DNA from: Hansfordia pulvinata
Lineage: Eukaryota; Ascomycota; Sordariomycetes; Xylariales
Reading direction: 5' to 3'
DNA length: 64,000 nucleotides
Assembly (NCBI GenBank): GCA_006538405.1
Contig: BJKQ01000015.1
Span: 806,001-870,000 of the forward strand
Shown in pieces: positions 1-11,303 of the stretch. The notes under the pieces are model-generated. The model worked only from the letters and a program-made list of their open reading frames with translations, searched no databases and was not told where the DNA came from. The position numbers and the translations under genes were made by a program. Positions within the stretch are counted from its first letter, which is position 1. Every line of letters starts with the position of its first letter.

Positions 1-2484
1 ACGTGCTGACCATCGCGGCGGACCGGGACACCGAGGTCGACGGGCCCAAGCGGCCGGTGCACTTCCGCAAGGAGTTCGCCATCGAGGGGGGGCCAAGGAC
101 ATTGCGCGCGCCCGCCTGTACGTCACGGCGCTGGGGCTGTACGAGGCCGAGATCAACGGGGTGCGCGTGGGCGACCACGTGCTGGCGCCGGGTTGGCAGT
201 CGTACGGGTTCCGGCACGTGTACGACACGCACGACGTGACGGAGCTGCTGCGGTCGTCGTCGTCGTCGTCGTCGTCACCAGGAAAAGGTCGGGAGGCGGG
301 CGGCGGCGGCGGAAAGAACAACAACGCCCTGGGCATCGTCGTCGGCGAAGGGTGGTACAGCGGCATGCTGGGCTTCGACGGCGGCCAGCGCAACACGTGG
401 GGGGACACGCTGGGCGTCGTGGCGCTGCTCGCCGTCGACCTGCGCAACGGCACGCGCCTGCGCATCCCGACCGACCTGTCGTGGCGCGCCGGCCTCGGCC
501 CCGTCCTGACCTCGGAGATCTACAACGGCGAGAAGTACGACGCCCGCCTCGAGGCCGGCATCGCGGGGTGGTCCGAGCCGGGCTTCTTCGACTCCGGCTC
601 CGACTCGGACTCTCCCGACTCGTCGGAGAGTAGTAGTAGCAGCAGCAGCAAGGACGACAGCTGGCTCGCCGTCAAGGCCATCGACGGCCCCAAGGGCGCC
701 CTGACCCCGCCCGACGCGCCGCCCGTCCGCCGGCTGCACGAGCTCAAGCCGCGGGACGTGTGGACGTCGCCGTCGGGCAAGACGCTCGTCGACTTTGGCC
801 AGAACTCGGTCGGCTGGCTGCGCGTGCGCGTCGCGGGGGGCAGCAGCGCGGCCGAGGCCGGGCACAACATCACGCTGCGCCACGCCGAGGTCCTCCAGGA
901 CGACGGCGAGCTGGCCCTCAAGCCGCTGCGCAACGCCACGCAGGAGGACGTCGTGACGCTGCACGGCGGCGGGGCGCCGCTCCAGTGGGAGCCGCGCTTC
1001 ACGTACCACGGGTACCGCTACGCGCAGGTGGACGGGTGGCCGGAGGGCGCGGCCCTCGACCTGACGGCCGTCGTCGTCCACAGCGACATGGAGGAGACGG
1101 GCGCCTTCGCCTGCTCGCACGACCTGCTCAACCGCTTCCACGCCAACGTCGTCTGGTCCATGCGCGGCAACTTCGTGTCCGTGCCCACCGACTGCCCCAG
1201 CGCGACGAGCGCCTCGGCTGGACCGGCGACGCCCACATCTTCGGCCCGGCCTCCAACTTCCTCTACGGCGCCGCCGGCTTCTGGCGCGGCTGGCACCGCG
1301 ACGTCTGGTCCGAGATGCGCCTCGCCGCGCCCCCGCAGTACCCCATGGCCCCGCCCTTCTTCGTCCCCAACCTGCCCGGCTTCGGCAGCGGCTTCGGCGT
1401 CGACGGCGTCGCGCCCGCCGCCGTCTGGGGCGACGTCGCCGTCGGCGGGCCCTGGACCCTGTGGCGCGCCACCGGCGACCGCGGCCTGCTGGCCGAGCAG
1501 TACCCCCAGGCCAAGGCCTGGATCGAGCAGGGCGTCACCCGCGACCCGGAAACGGGCCTCTGGGACCGCTCCGTCTCCCAGCTCGGCGACTGGCTCGACC
1601 CCAAGTCCCCGCCCGACAACCCCGGCGCCTCCCAGACCTCCGGCACCCTCGTCGCCGACGCCTACCTCGTCGGCATGACCGGCCAGCTGGCCGCCATGGC
1701 GCGCGCCCTGGGCGAAGACGACAACGACAACGACCACGACAACAACGGCGGGGAGGACGCGGACGCGGATCGCTTCCAGGCCCAGCGCGACGAGCTGGCC
1801 GCCCGCTTCCGCGAGGCCTGGATCTCCGACTCCTCCCGGCTGGCCAACCGCACCCAGACCGCCTACGCCCTGGCCGTCTACTACGACTTGTTCGCCGACG
1901 ACGCCTCCCTCGCCGCGGGCGGCCGCACGCTGCGCGACCTGGTCGCCGAGAACGACCACCTGGTCGGCACCGGCTTCGCCGGCACGTACCAGCTGGGCTT
2001 CGCGCTCCAGTCCCTGGGCCCGGCGGGCGCGGCCGACTTCTACTCGATGCTGCTGCAGGAGCGCGTGCCCTCGTGGCTGTACCAGGTCGCCATGGGCGGC
2101 ACCACCACCTGGGAGCGCTGGGACAGCCTGCAGCCCAACGGCACCGTCAACCCGGGCGGCATGACCAGTTTCAACCACTACGCCTTCGGCTCCGTCTCCG
2201 ACTGGATCCACCAGGTCGTCGGCGGCCTCGCCCCCGCCGAGCCCGGCTGGAGCCGCATCCGCATCGCCCCCGTCCCCGGCGGCAACATCACCAGCGCCAG
2301 CGCCAGCTACCTGAGCCCCTACGGCAAGGTCAGCACCGACTGGTCCGTCGACGGCCGCGGCTTCCACCTGACCGTCGCCGTCCCGCCCAACACCCGCGCC
2401 GTCGTCACCCTGCCGGGCAGCGGCAAGTCCGAGGAGATCGGGTCCGGCGCCTACCAGTTCCACGACGAGTCGTTCACAGCTTAA
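1..2484 (+). CDS. alpha-L-rhamnosidase, GH78 family (5' end outside window, two apparent frameshifts)
   Basis: The enzyme hydrolyses terminal alpha-L-rhamnose from plant glycosides and pectic glycans. It is recognised by the family hallmark CPQRDERLGWTGD followed by AHIFGPASNFLYGAAGF, and near the C-terminus by TTWERWDSL and MTSFNHYAFGSVSDW, where the Glu of WERWD lies in the catalytic region of the (alpha/alpha)6 barrel. The N-terminal residues PVHFRKEFAI and ALGLYEAEINGVRVGD fit the beta-sandwich domain that precedes the barrel. About 827 residues are in the window and the start lies upstream, so a signal peptide cannot be judged. The reading frame changes twice: in a G7 run at 86-92 and in a C4 run at 1195-1198, which falls inside the CPQRDER motif. 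Restoring one base at each gives a continuous protein ending at the TAA at 2482. Two Ser/Asp-rich inserts (about 251-275 and 590-650) come from trinucleotide repeats. Either the assembly is wrong here or this non-essential gene is a recent pseudogene. Confidence 0.9.
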
Positions 2485-3086
2485 GCGGAGGCCGTTGCAG
2501 AGTTGTTGGATCGACTGTATTCATCTCGATGCAGTGTCCGCCATGCCATGTCAGTCGCGTAGTTCCGGTTAGCTTCCAATCTGGAGGCCAATACGCTCGT
2601 TCGTCCTGCGACGCAGAGTTGTGACAACGCCGTTGCGGGCTCCTTACAACCCAGCCTCAGTTGCTGCCAATACGCAAGCAGCTGTACATAGGCACTCTCG
2701 GCTCATGCTTTGTCAAGGTGCTCGCTCGTCCGATCCATAAAAGGGGTATTTGAAGGATACTATCATTAACATGTGGAAGCTCCCTGCCCGTAGCCTGCAC
2801 CTCCGCACGCAATACGCAATCGCTTCTTAGTAGCAGCAGAGAATGAGACCATAAAGACTACCATCTGCCTCATATGCAGCCGCGCCCGGCATTGTGCACC
2901 GCGGATCTCGTCCAAATCTCAGCTGTAGCCAGGCCACGCGTATTCGCTGTCTTCCCTTGGCCGATCGTGTTCGCCGTCATGCCTGGACCAGGTGTAGTCG
3001 CGGCCGAGCCTCGGAGGGTCGTAGTAGTTGCTGTACGCGAAAGCGCCGTTGTCCTGGTATCCGTAACCTGTTCCAGTCCGCATATC
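2485..3086. other. convergent intergenic region, GH78 gene to bur1
   Basis: This is the shared 3' region of two convergent genes. It has lower GC than the flanking coding sequence and presumably holds both 3' UTRs. No further gene was recognised. Confidence 0.6.
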
Positions 3087-4990
3087 CTATCTGCGGTAAA
3101 TGTCACGGTCACGGTCCCGGTCTCTGTCGCGAGGAGCAACAGCCGGGGAGCGGCTTCGGCTTCGCGTCATGCTCGCCCTGCTCCTCTCGTCGTAATCCCG
3201 CTCGCGACGGCTGTCGTAGTCGTGCCTCCTGTCGTCCCGGTCGTCGTCTCTCCTTCGACGATAGTCCCCGCGATCCCGGTCTCTGGGCGGGCGGTCCAGG
3301 GGCGGGCGCGAATCTCGCGACCCGCCCGTGTAGGCAGGGATGTACGTGTCCACGTCGACACGGTCGCGATTGGGAGGAGGCCCTCTGCTTCTCGGTGCGC
3401 GGTCCCGGTCGTGGTATTCGCTGGGACCGTCCCATCCGTTAGACGGGTTCTCCGGGGGAGGTGGTCTGGGCGGCAGGCGATGCTCATGGCGGGGTTGTTC
3501 CCTAACCCAAGCGGGTTTCCGCTCTCCGCCGTTGCGGCGATCGCCATGTGGTGGGTATCGTCCACCGTTCGCCTTGTTCCCATAGCCGCCATTGCCTCCG
3601 AAATCGCCGTTGGCGGCTTCAAACGCTCCCACGCCGACAGACCCGCCCTTGGGCGCCGGGGCAGCGCGGCCTTGCGGTCGTGGAATTTCCGGCGGTCCAG
3701 CTCGTGGCTGTCTTCGAAGTGAGGGATGTCGTCTGGCTTGGCTGGAAGGGGGGCTGTCTTGAAGTAAGGGTGTTCCAGGGCATCGTGAGCATTGATGCGG
3801 CGCCGCCAGTCAAGCTGCATGAGCTCCTTCAACAGAGACACGGCCACAGCGCCATGGTCGCGGAAGCGAGAGGACAGAGTGGCAGGTCTGGATTTGGGAG
3901 TCAGGCCCTCGGCGCCTGGGAGCTGCTTCCACCCAGGCATGGACATGTCGGTGGGGGGGCCGACGAGTTCGAAGATGATCTCAAGTTGATGGGCGTCGCT
4001 CTCGCCAGCCAGGATCGGCTTCCCGGTGAGCATCTCGCCAAAGACGCAGCTGCGAAGTTCCAAAGTCAGCACCCGAGTTCGTCAAGCTAAGAGAGCAAGA
4101 CAACATACCCAACGCCCCATACATCGATGGCTGTGGTGTACCTCTTAAGATGCATCAGCAGCTCCGGAGGACGGTACCACCTGGTGACAACGAGGCTGGT
4201 GTACTCGCGGCGGCCATCGCCGCCACCCTCACCGGGCTTGGGAACGGGCCCGTCGTAGTGGCGAGCAAGACCAAAGTCGGCAATTTGCAGAATGCCGCGG
4301 TTGTTGATCAGAAGATTGGCGGCCTTCATGTCGCGGTGGAGGATGTGGGAGGCGTGAAGGTAGCGCAGGCCCTCGAGCAGCTGCAGCATGTAGCACTTGA
4401 TCTGCGGTATGGTGAAGTGGACAGAAGGATTGTCGAGCAGGCCAGATAAGTCGTGGTCCATGTACGGCGTCGCCATGTACATAATAGGACGTTTCCTCTT
4501 ATCGGCTGGGTTGGCGGGGCTTGTGAGCATGAAGTCGGCGTGGAGGCGCAATGGTGAGGATGGACCTACTTGACTTCTGGTGATGCTCCACGGACATGTC
4601 TTCAAGCCGCAGAATGTTCTTGTGCGAGAGGAGCTTGAGAAGCTTGATTTCTCTTAAGGCGGTGATGGGAAAGCCATCTTTCTCGTTGTGCATGATGATC
4701 TTCTTGAGCGCGACCATGGTACCTTTCTTGCATGATCTCGCCTTGTGAACCTCACTGAGGGGTCACTCGTCAGCCGGGTGGGTGCGGAGGGCGAAGCGTA
4801 GTAGGGGCGCATGAGCGGTCTTACCCAAAGGTTCCCTCGCCAAGTTTTCCGAGCAGCTCATAGTCGGTGATGCGGGAGCAGCCAACAAAGCTATCGCGCG
4901 GTCGCTGATGCTGGCGGGCAAATGAGCGGGGAGACGGGGCAGAGGTGGGCGCAGAGGCGTTGGGCCGGGGGAAGGTTCCGCGTCGGCCAT
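3087..4990 (-). CDS. bur1: Serine/threonine protein kinase Bur1 (CDK9-like)
   Basis: A nuclear cyclin-dependent kinase that phosphorylates elongating RNA polymerase II and its cofactors. Exons are 4990-4825, 4754-4570, 4505-4109 and 4049-3087. The introns (70, 64 and 59 bp) have GTAAGA, GTAGGT and GTATGT donors and CAG acceptors. Visible kinase features, in order: glycine loop [15 protein letters not shown], lysine in MVALKK, C-helix [30 protein letters not shown] and [18 protein letters not shown]. The text around [15 protein letters not shown] is typical of fungal Bur1. The C-terminal tail is rich in Arg, Asp and Pro, ending in RDRDRD repeats. Two single-base gaps are needed: in the G5 run at 4967-4971, just after the start in the Ser/Pro-rich N-terminus, and in the G4 run at 3658-3661, at the start of the tail. 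With both, the exons sum to 571 codons (570 residues). The gene is essential in yeast, so these are probably sequence errors. Confidence 0.93.
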
Positions 4991-6135
4991 TGCGAATGGA
5001 TGTGCTTTTGGAGCGCAGAGGAGCGCGGGAGAGGGCGTCTGCGAAAGACCAGTCGGAATCGAGGCCCGGTCGATGAAGGCAGTGTGTGAATATAGATATG
5101 GTGGTGATGATGATGGAGTCAGGGCGGAGTGTCTGAGGCGATATCAGACACTGCGCGGCGCGGGTGTCGTGCCAGACGGGATTAATCGTTCAATCCGAGT
5201 ATTGTGTGGCACAGCCAGACATGACGGCTATCCTGGTTCAGAGTCGCAGCAATCAAGCAAAGGTTGAGACGGACATGGCGCCGCGACGCTTTTGCGCAGG
5301 CTCGATGCAGGGGATGCGTGGCGACGGGACAGAAAGAGGCGCGACAAGACAAGCCGGGGATGGAAGTGTTGCTGGTGGAGGTACTGTTCTGGGGGTGTTG
5401 GTGTTGGTGTTGGTGATGGTGATGGAAGCAGCTTGGGTGGCGAGTGACGAGCCGATGGGCAAATGGAAATGCCGTCGCTGCCAATCGGGAGAGGGACGAT
5501 CGGGTGCTGGCACGTCGATGGATGTACTTGAGACAGGTACCGCAGGGCACCGGGTATGACGGGGGCACGATGGTGTCGATGCACCTGCCGTTTACCAGGT
5601 CGAACCGCTCACAATCTGACTTGCTTCTGGGGCCTGCACCCCAGGTTCCAAAAGATACATTCTCTGCTGCGAACGTTACGTGGACACGTTCGTAGGTGGA
5701 GGTACTTCCAAGGCAGGTTCTTCTCGTAACGGCATCCGCTCAGGTACTTTATTGTCGCGGTGCTTAAACGCAGAACTCGTGTACCCCAGCTCTCAGGTAC
5801 ATACAATTCGTCAGCTGCCGGGAGTCAGCCATCAGCCGGGCTAGGTCCCCATATAGCTATTTGTCCAGTGGTTCCAATCGTCTTTACGCATCCCGCATGG
5901 AATCTACCTGATGAATGGACGGGTCGCGATTGGCCAGTCACCTGTCGTGGATTTGTGCTGCGCTGACGTCCCGTCGCCATTCAACTGCCTCACCACGAGT
6001 CGACCTCTTTCACACCACCCCCCGCCAATTCGACCATCACCGCCCACTTGCCCACCCCGCCTCGCCTCACACGTACGTCTCGTACGGCCTCTATCCCTGA
6101 TCACATCGCCCTAACCCACGTCCAGTATCTCGACA
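4991..6135. other. divergent promoter region, bur1 and complex I subunit gene
   Basis: About 1.1 kb lies between two divergent starts. It contains a (GGTGTT)-like repeat near 5395-5430 and a pyrimidine-rich stretch just before the start at 6136. The open frames present on both strands lack recognisable domains. No RNA gene was seen. Confidence 0.5.
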
Positions 6136-6369
6136 ATGGCTGGAGGTTCCGCAGGAGGCCCGATCCGGCCGCACGTCCCGGGCATCTACCGCTTCACGGC
6201 CACGGCCCTCGGCGCCAGCATGTGGTTCTTCCTCATGTACCGCGCCAGGAAGGATGGTATGTATAATGGCTATCCCGCTCACCGCGTCCGCCGTCTTGCC
6301 TGTCGCCCACCTGCTGACCCCTCTCCAGGCCCCGTCCTCATGGGCTGGAAGCACCCTTGGGACCACTGA
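6136..6369 (+). CDS. NADH:ubiquinone oxidoreductase small subunit, AGGG/NDUFB2-like
   Basis: A 53-residue accessory subunit of mitochondrial complex I. Exons are 6136-6256 and 6329-6369, and the 72-bp intron has a GTATGT donor, a CTGAC branch site and a CAG acceptor. Splicing joins MYRARKDG to PVLMGWKHPWDH. The order is typical of the fungal and plant AGGG/NDUFB2-like family: a short N-terminus with MAGG and RPHVPGIYR, one membrane helix (about residues 22-35, LGASMWFFLMYRA), then KDGP-x-LGW-x-HPW. Like other single-span beta-subcomplex subunits it should sit in the inner membrane arm. Without splicing the frame runs on to a 77-residue product of no known kind. The family call rests on the C-terminal motif and the helix, since the protein is very short. 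Confidence 0.85.
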   Translation: MAGGSAGGPIRPHVPGIYRFTATALGASMWFFLMYRARKDGMYNGYPAHRVRRLACRPPADPSPGPVLMGWKHPWDH

Positions 6370-6894
6370 ATGCCACTTTCCTCGATCGCGAAAACCCTTC
6401 TCACGACGCTATACCCCTCCGCCGACGATCCGACCAAGATGGTACAGACGAGCTCAAGTTGAGGTGTCTTAGCCCGGTGTGCGAGGGAAAATAAAGGCCC
6501 GCGTTGCCAGGGGATCGAGGGGCTGTACATACCTACCTACACACGGGTCCGCTGCGCTTGTCACCGCGCCTGTGCTCTCATGGCTTGGTATCTGACGCGG
6601 CTGTGATTCTGAAAAGATGCTCGTTTCCTATGTATCCGCCGACAAACGGCCCACCACAGATGAAGACGAATACAAAAAGTTGACAAAACCACGGTCACGA
6701 TGCGCAAGATATGGACTGGCGTGTGATATGCCTGGTATACCATTGGAGCCTTCCGACACATTCCTCGCTCTGCAGTAGCACTCGATCAAGCGGCAATAGC
6801 TGATTATTACAGGTTTGATGATTACTCTCCAACTACGACTGCACAGACGGTGGAATTCTCTCTCTGGACAAGCGAAGCGCCTCATGGAACCGCC
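6370..6894. other. convergent intergenic region with TACCTACC motif
   Basis: This holds the 3' UTRs of two convergent genes. A TACCTACCTACAC run lies at about 6530-6542. No gene was recognised. Confidence 0.5.
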
Positions 6895-8144
6895 TTACTC
6901 GCTCTTCTTCTCAAAAAGGTAATGCGAGACGCCCCAGGTGTCGCCGCCCTCGTACGCAAATAGCTCTGCGCACGCCATGTAGAAGACTTGCCAGCGGCGG
7001 AACCAGACGTCGGCCTCGGCAGGCCCGCCGTAGGTCGCCTCAAGCTCGGGCGCAGCTCGGCGCGATTGCGCGCCATGCAGGCCAGCCAGTCCTCGCAGGT
7101 CCTGGCGTAGTGGCGGCCGCTCACCCACCACTGTTGCGTGACGTGCAGGTCGCGCTGGAAGCGCAGCAACAGGTCGGCTGACGGCATGGTGCCGCCGGTG
7201 AAGAAGTGCGTCGCCATCCACGAGCCGTCGTCGGCGTCAAAGTCGTAAGCCGCCGTCGCATGCGAGAAGATATGCACAAACAGCTTGCCCCGGGCGCCAG
7301 CCACCGCGCGACCTTGGCCAGCAGGAGCTCGTAGTTCTTCATGTGTTCGAAGAGCTGGGAATGGGTTCGCATTCATTGTCAGCGCAAGCTTATCATGTGG
7401 GGCTTGGGTGAGATGCCGGGCCCCGGAAGGACGAGCTGCACCTACCTCGATGGAGACGACGCGGTCAAAGCTGTCCGGCTCGAACTCGTGGTCGACGACG
7501 TCGCCGGTGACGACGGTCAGATTGGTCAGGCCCTTATCGCGGGCCTGCTGGTCAATGTACTCCTTCTGGGTGCGCGAGTTGGACAGGGCGGTGATGCGGG
7601 AGCCGGGCATGGTCTCGGCGAAGAAGAGGGCGCCAGAGCCCCAGCCGCAGCCGAGGTCGAGGATGCGCTGGCCGTCGGCCAGGCCGGCGCGGTCGGTGTA
7701 GAGGCGCAGCATGGCCAGCTCGGCGTCGGCGAGGCCCTCGCGGCCGGTCGGGTACAGGCAGCAGCTGTACTTCATGCGGGGGCCCAGCATGGCCCGCAGG
7801 ACCCCCGTGCCGACCTCGTAGTGTTGGCGGTTGGCGTCGGCCGTGTGGACGGCGATGGGGCGGCGGCGCAGCTCCTCGACGTAGGCCTGGGCCCGATCCG
7901 TCGCGGCCGCCCGGTCCGGGGCGACCAGGGACGCGGCGCGCTGGGCCAGCTGCCGCCGGATGCCGGCCCGGATCACGGACGAGGGCAGATACCCGCCGTC
8001 CAGGAGCCAGTCGGTCCAGGGCTCGGCTGTTTATCGTCAGCGTTTCATCTTTGGGGGGAGGGGCAGCAGCGAGTGCGAAGTAGGGATCGAGGGGGCTTGG
8101 GTATGGTCCCATGGTCGTCTGGACGTACCGGCGGCGTCGGGCAT
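6895..8144 (-). CDS. SAM-dependent methyltransferase, cyclopropane-fatty-acyl-phospholipid synthase / coclaurine N-methyltransferase-like family
   Basis: Predicted to transfer a methyl(ene) group from S-adenosylmethionine, either to an unsaturated acyl chain or to an amine. Exons are 8144-8129 (16 nt, five codons plus one base), 8026-7446 and 7354-6895. The 102- and 91-bp introns have GTACGT and GTAGGT donors, and the second contains CTGAC. The N-terminus is MPDAA joined to [24 protein letters not shown] and the SAM-binding motif [14 protein letters not shown] follow, then [12 protein letters not shown] and [12 protein letters not shown]. The SCCLYP signature is shared with plant coclaurine N-methyltransferases and CFA synthases, so the substrate is open. 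Two one-base gaps are needed: the C4 run at 7288-7291 (WLAPGGKLFVH) and the run at 7048-7050 ([12 protein letters not shown]). Corrected length is 352 residues. No targeting signal was seen. Confidence 0.87.
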
Positions 8145-10411
8145 GGCGAGCGGTGGTGGGTGTTGGTGATCCGGGATTATATCAGAGGGCGGGTATAGAT
8201 CGTGGTCTACCGCGAGCCTGCAGTCAGTATCACTGGCGGTGCTGGGACGACTTGGTTGAATTGGCTTGGCACGATGGGGCAGCAGATCATCCAGGCGGCG
8301 TGAAAAGCATGCGACGATATGATGCCCTGGCCGGGCGCGGACGCGAGCCGGCGCAATCGGCGGCGGCGGCGTGTCGAGCACAGAATGTAGACGTCATTCC
8401 AGTGGTCGCCGTTCCGCTGCAAGTGGTTAGGGGCGGCCGGCTTGCCGTATTGTACGGCGCGTCAGATGGCTACGGTGGCTGTACCGTATCGTCGGGCCGT
8501 ATCAGTCACCCGAAGCCCGCAGGTGCCTGACTCGGAGACTCCGGTCATCATGGATGTTGCACGAGTAGGAAGACGACTGGAAATTTGATCTGTATATACC
8601 CTTGTTACGGCCACACTGCGACAGTGAGGTGCTGATGTCGTGCTATCTTAAGCGCGCTCAGCGCCGGCGGAAGCGCAACTTGGTACGCGTACAGTGCGAA
8701 GCCAGTCGCAAGAGGCGATGGAACATGGCGACCAGGAATGATGACAGGTGCGGCGACCCCTGTTAGTGCGGCAACTTTAAGGAGACAGCTGGAACCCAAG
8801 CAGGTGATTATAGGAATGGGGGCCAAACGCCTACAGAGCACATTGATGCTGTACTCGTACTCTGTACATGTTGAGCGCAGGATCTCCCCGTCGTGTCTGC
8901 CTGGGCCAAAGTGGTTGTGTCCCTGTGTCTCCCTTGGGGGAAGTCGCCTCTTCCCCCTGGACCGGGACCGGAACCTCTTGGCCCGAGCCCAGGGGTGCTT
9001 CCGCGATCGCCTCCTGCCCTACCCGCACGTCAGTCAAGCCAAATGGGCGTGGGGGTATGGACATCCTCAGGACTTAAGCGTCTGACGACGGAGATGTCCG
9101 TGCTGAAGCCTGACGGGAAGCCTGGGCGCTTCCCGGCAGGTCTCCACTGCTGCACGGATACCCGTGGGCAGGCTGTAGTTGAGGCCTTGAACGATACCAG
9201 GGCTGACGATCGACAGCTTCCTCCCGGCCCCAGTGTTATCCGCTCTTCCGAGTCCCAGCCGCCGCCGCGCTATCAATGTTGCCACCGACGCTCCGCAGAA
9301 TGTTTCCGAGTAGCAGAGTTCGCCACCCAAGATAGCAATCATAAACAGCATCGACAGCCTTAGCACTGTCTCCGGCTTGCTCACACGCACAGCTCGAGCC
9401 TGGGTGGCGTCCATGGGCTCGCATGCCTTGTTTGATGCTGGAAGGGGTTCAAAGAGCACTCCCTGGCTCATCTGTGATGGTGAGGATCACGGCGTTGCCG
9501 GTAGTGGGCACACGTGAGCCATCTCGCCCCTAACCTGCACAGTATAGTTTAGTCTCATGGGGGCTTCAGTGCGGGCGTCTTGCGGATGGCTCGCGGCCAA
9601 TGTGAACGACGACCGACTTGTCAGGCCGTTCTGTGCGGTCCCTGGCAGCTTCGGGGCTGTGACCATCGCCCCAAGCCGTGGAATGGGATGCCACAGGCAC
9701 ATCACCCATGAGTACCATGGTAGCCACCTGTGCTTTTCATGTTCTCCTGGTTCTGTCCTAGTTGTCCACGGGGGCAATGGCGCGAAGCATGAGTCCGAAG
9801 ACGCAGGGGGCTGATCCGGGTGACATTTCCTGCTTAGAGATGGCACCAATCTATTTTGCTCAAATATTCGAGAACTAGTGCCAATGCTTTTGCCACGAAT
9901 CCACGCAAGCCTTTGCAACAGGGCTTCGCAAAGGCGATGTTATCTCCAGGCAGACACATTAGAGCCACGAACAAAACCGCGAGCGTGGGGTTTCGCCTGA
10001 TACCACCATGCCCCTTGCAGCGTTCTGTGTTTTGTCGTCGTGAACTTCATGGAGTCGCCGAGAGGCGAGGTAGGCTGGCCGCTGGCTCATGTACGGTCTT
10101 CGTTATCACCTTCTACCTCCATGAGCCAAGAACGGCACGTTGCTATCATTAGCAAACGCGCAGGCAGACATGGCGTGCCTTGCATTCGACGGTGCGCATG
10201 GGCGAAAATCGCTCGCGAGGGCAGGCGTTGATATCAGGCTTGAGACTCGAGTTATAAATTGTTGGCTCTCTTCCCGTTTCAGAAGCAGTTGTCATCATCA
10301 TCACCATCATCCTCTCTACTCTCTTCTCCTTGTTTCAAAGCTCAAAGACTTCCTCTCTACCTTTCCCACAAATCACCAGTTCCCACTGTACACTCTCAAC
10401 CATCCCGCACC
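8145..10411. other. intergenic region upstream of methyltransferase and secreted-protein genes
   Basis: About 2.3 kb between divergent genes, with no domain-bearing frame. A TACTCGTA octamer lies at 8852-8859. The last 160 bp hold a TATA box and a CT-rich leader for the gene at 10412. Confidence 0.5.
10253..10258 (+). promoter_or_regulatory. TATA box of the small secreted protein gene
   Basis: TATAAA lies 154 bp upstream of the ATG at 10412 and is followed by a pyrimidine- and CAT-rich leader (about 10262-10400), as in strongly expressed fungal genes. The call rests on position and sequence only. Confidence 0.5.
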
Positions 10412-10936
10412 ATGAAGACTGTCCTGATGACCGCCGTTGCCGCCATCATTGGCCTGTACTCCGGCGTCGCCCTGTCTCGGCCCGAAGGTAGCTCTGCCGG
10501 CGCCCTGGAGGAGGTGAGTCACGCGAAAGAGCTCTTGTCCACGCCGGCTTCACGGAACACACGAACTGACCCCGCTCGGTAGAGAGACATGACCCTCGAA
10601 CAGGCAGAGAGGGCAATGCACCGTTTCATCGACCCGCAGGGCACCGTCGACATCATCAACGGGCAGCTGAGAAGCTACGACGGGGAGGAGGAACTGATCA
10701 AGAGTATCGACCTCGAGGACGACCACCACGTCAGCCTGTTCCAGCGTGCCCAGGCCGCGCGTGCCGAGGAGGGCGCAAAGATCTTTGCGCGCGTAGAGTG
10801 CAACGGAAAATGTATCGCGAATGACAACTGCACCAGCGCGGCATGCCCCAACTGCGGCAGTGTTGGCGGATACCCCAACCCATACGAAGCGCCTTACCGG
10901 TACTGCTGGGGACACGGTGTCACTCCCAATGTTTAG
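10412..10936 (+). CDS. small secreted cysteine-rich protein (function unknown)
   Basis: Exons are 10412-10513 and 10583-10936. The 69-bp intron has a GTGAGT donor and a TAG acceptor and joins SAGALEE to RDMTLEQ. The product has 151 residues. Residues 1-22 (start MKTVLMTAVAAIIGLYSGVA) form a clear signal peptide: a short basic start, a hydrophobic core and a small-residue cleavage zone. A central acidic helix-prone segment follows. The C-terminal part has six cysteines in the order C-x3-C, then C, C, C and C, around VECNGKCIANDNC, AACPNCGSVGGY and YRYCWG. No enzyme family was recognised. Secretion, small size and cysteine content make it effector-like, but this is inference. No frameshift correction is needed. 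Confidence 0.8.
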
Positions 10937-11303
10937 ATACATACCCAGGTCAGCAGCTACACACATGTAGGTAGATAGACGCTGGTGACAAGCAGGGTTT
11001 GCTCCGTCGACCCCGCGGCCTGAGACTACCCCACCGAGGATCCATTGGAGGAGGCATGGGCCGTCATCGACGCCCCCGGTTTGAAGGTTATAAGATTGGA
11101 CACATAGACGAGGAGGAGTATCGAGATGCGGACGCAAAAAACCATAGACACAACGCTACACACAAGAAGCTAGCACTAGATAGAAATCGAACACGGGTGA
11201 CCGAACACATCCCCTGACCAGTCCGCTCTTGACTCCGTGAGCCCCTGAGGACCAGGGCACCTGGCCACGGCCTGGCCACGGCCAGGCCCTCCTGCTTGCC
11301 GCA
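10937..11303. other. convergent intergenic region
   Basis: This is the 3' region between the secreted-protein gene and the acyltransferase gene. No gene was recognised. Confidence 0.5.

Noticed and set aside
86..92. Programmed ribosomal frameshifting as the explanation of the gene breaks
   Set aside because: The same pattern recurs in at least nine unrelated genes, always as one missing C or G in a homopolymer, without slippery heptamers or conserved stem structures. Sequence error is simpler.
275..1141. Long frames antisense to the GH78 gene, and similar antisense frames opposite coq8, the malic enzyme, FAD oxidase and acyltransferase genes
   Set aside because: They are shadows produced by third-position GC bias, with Arg/Ala/Gly-rich translations and no domains.
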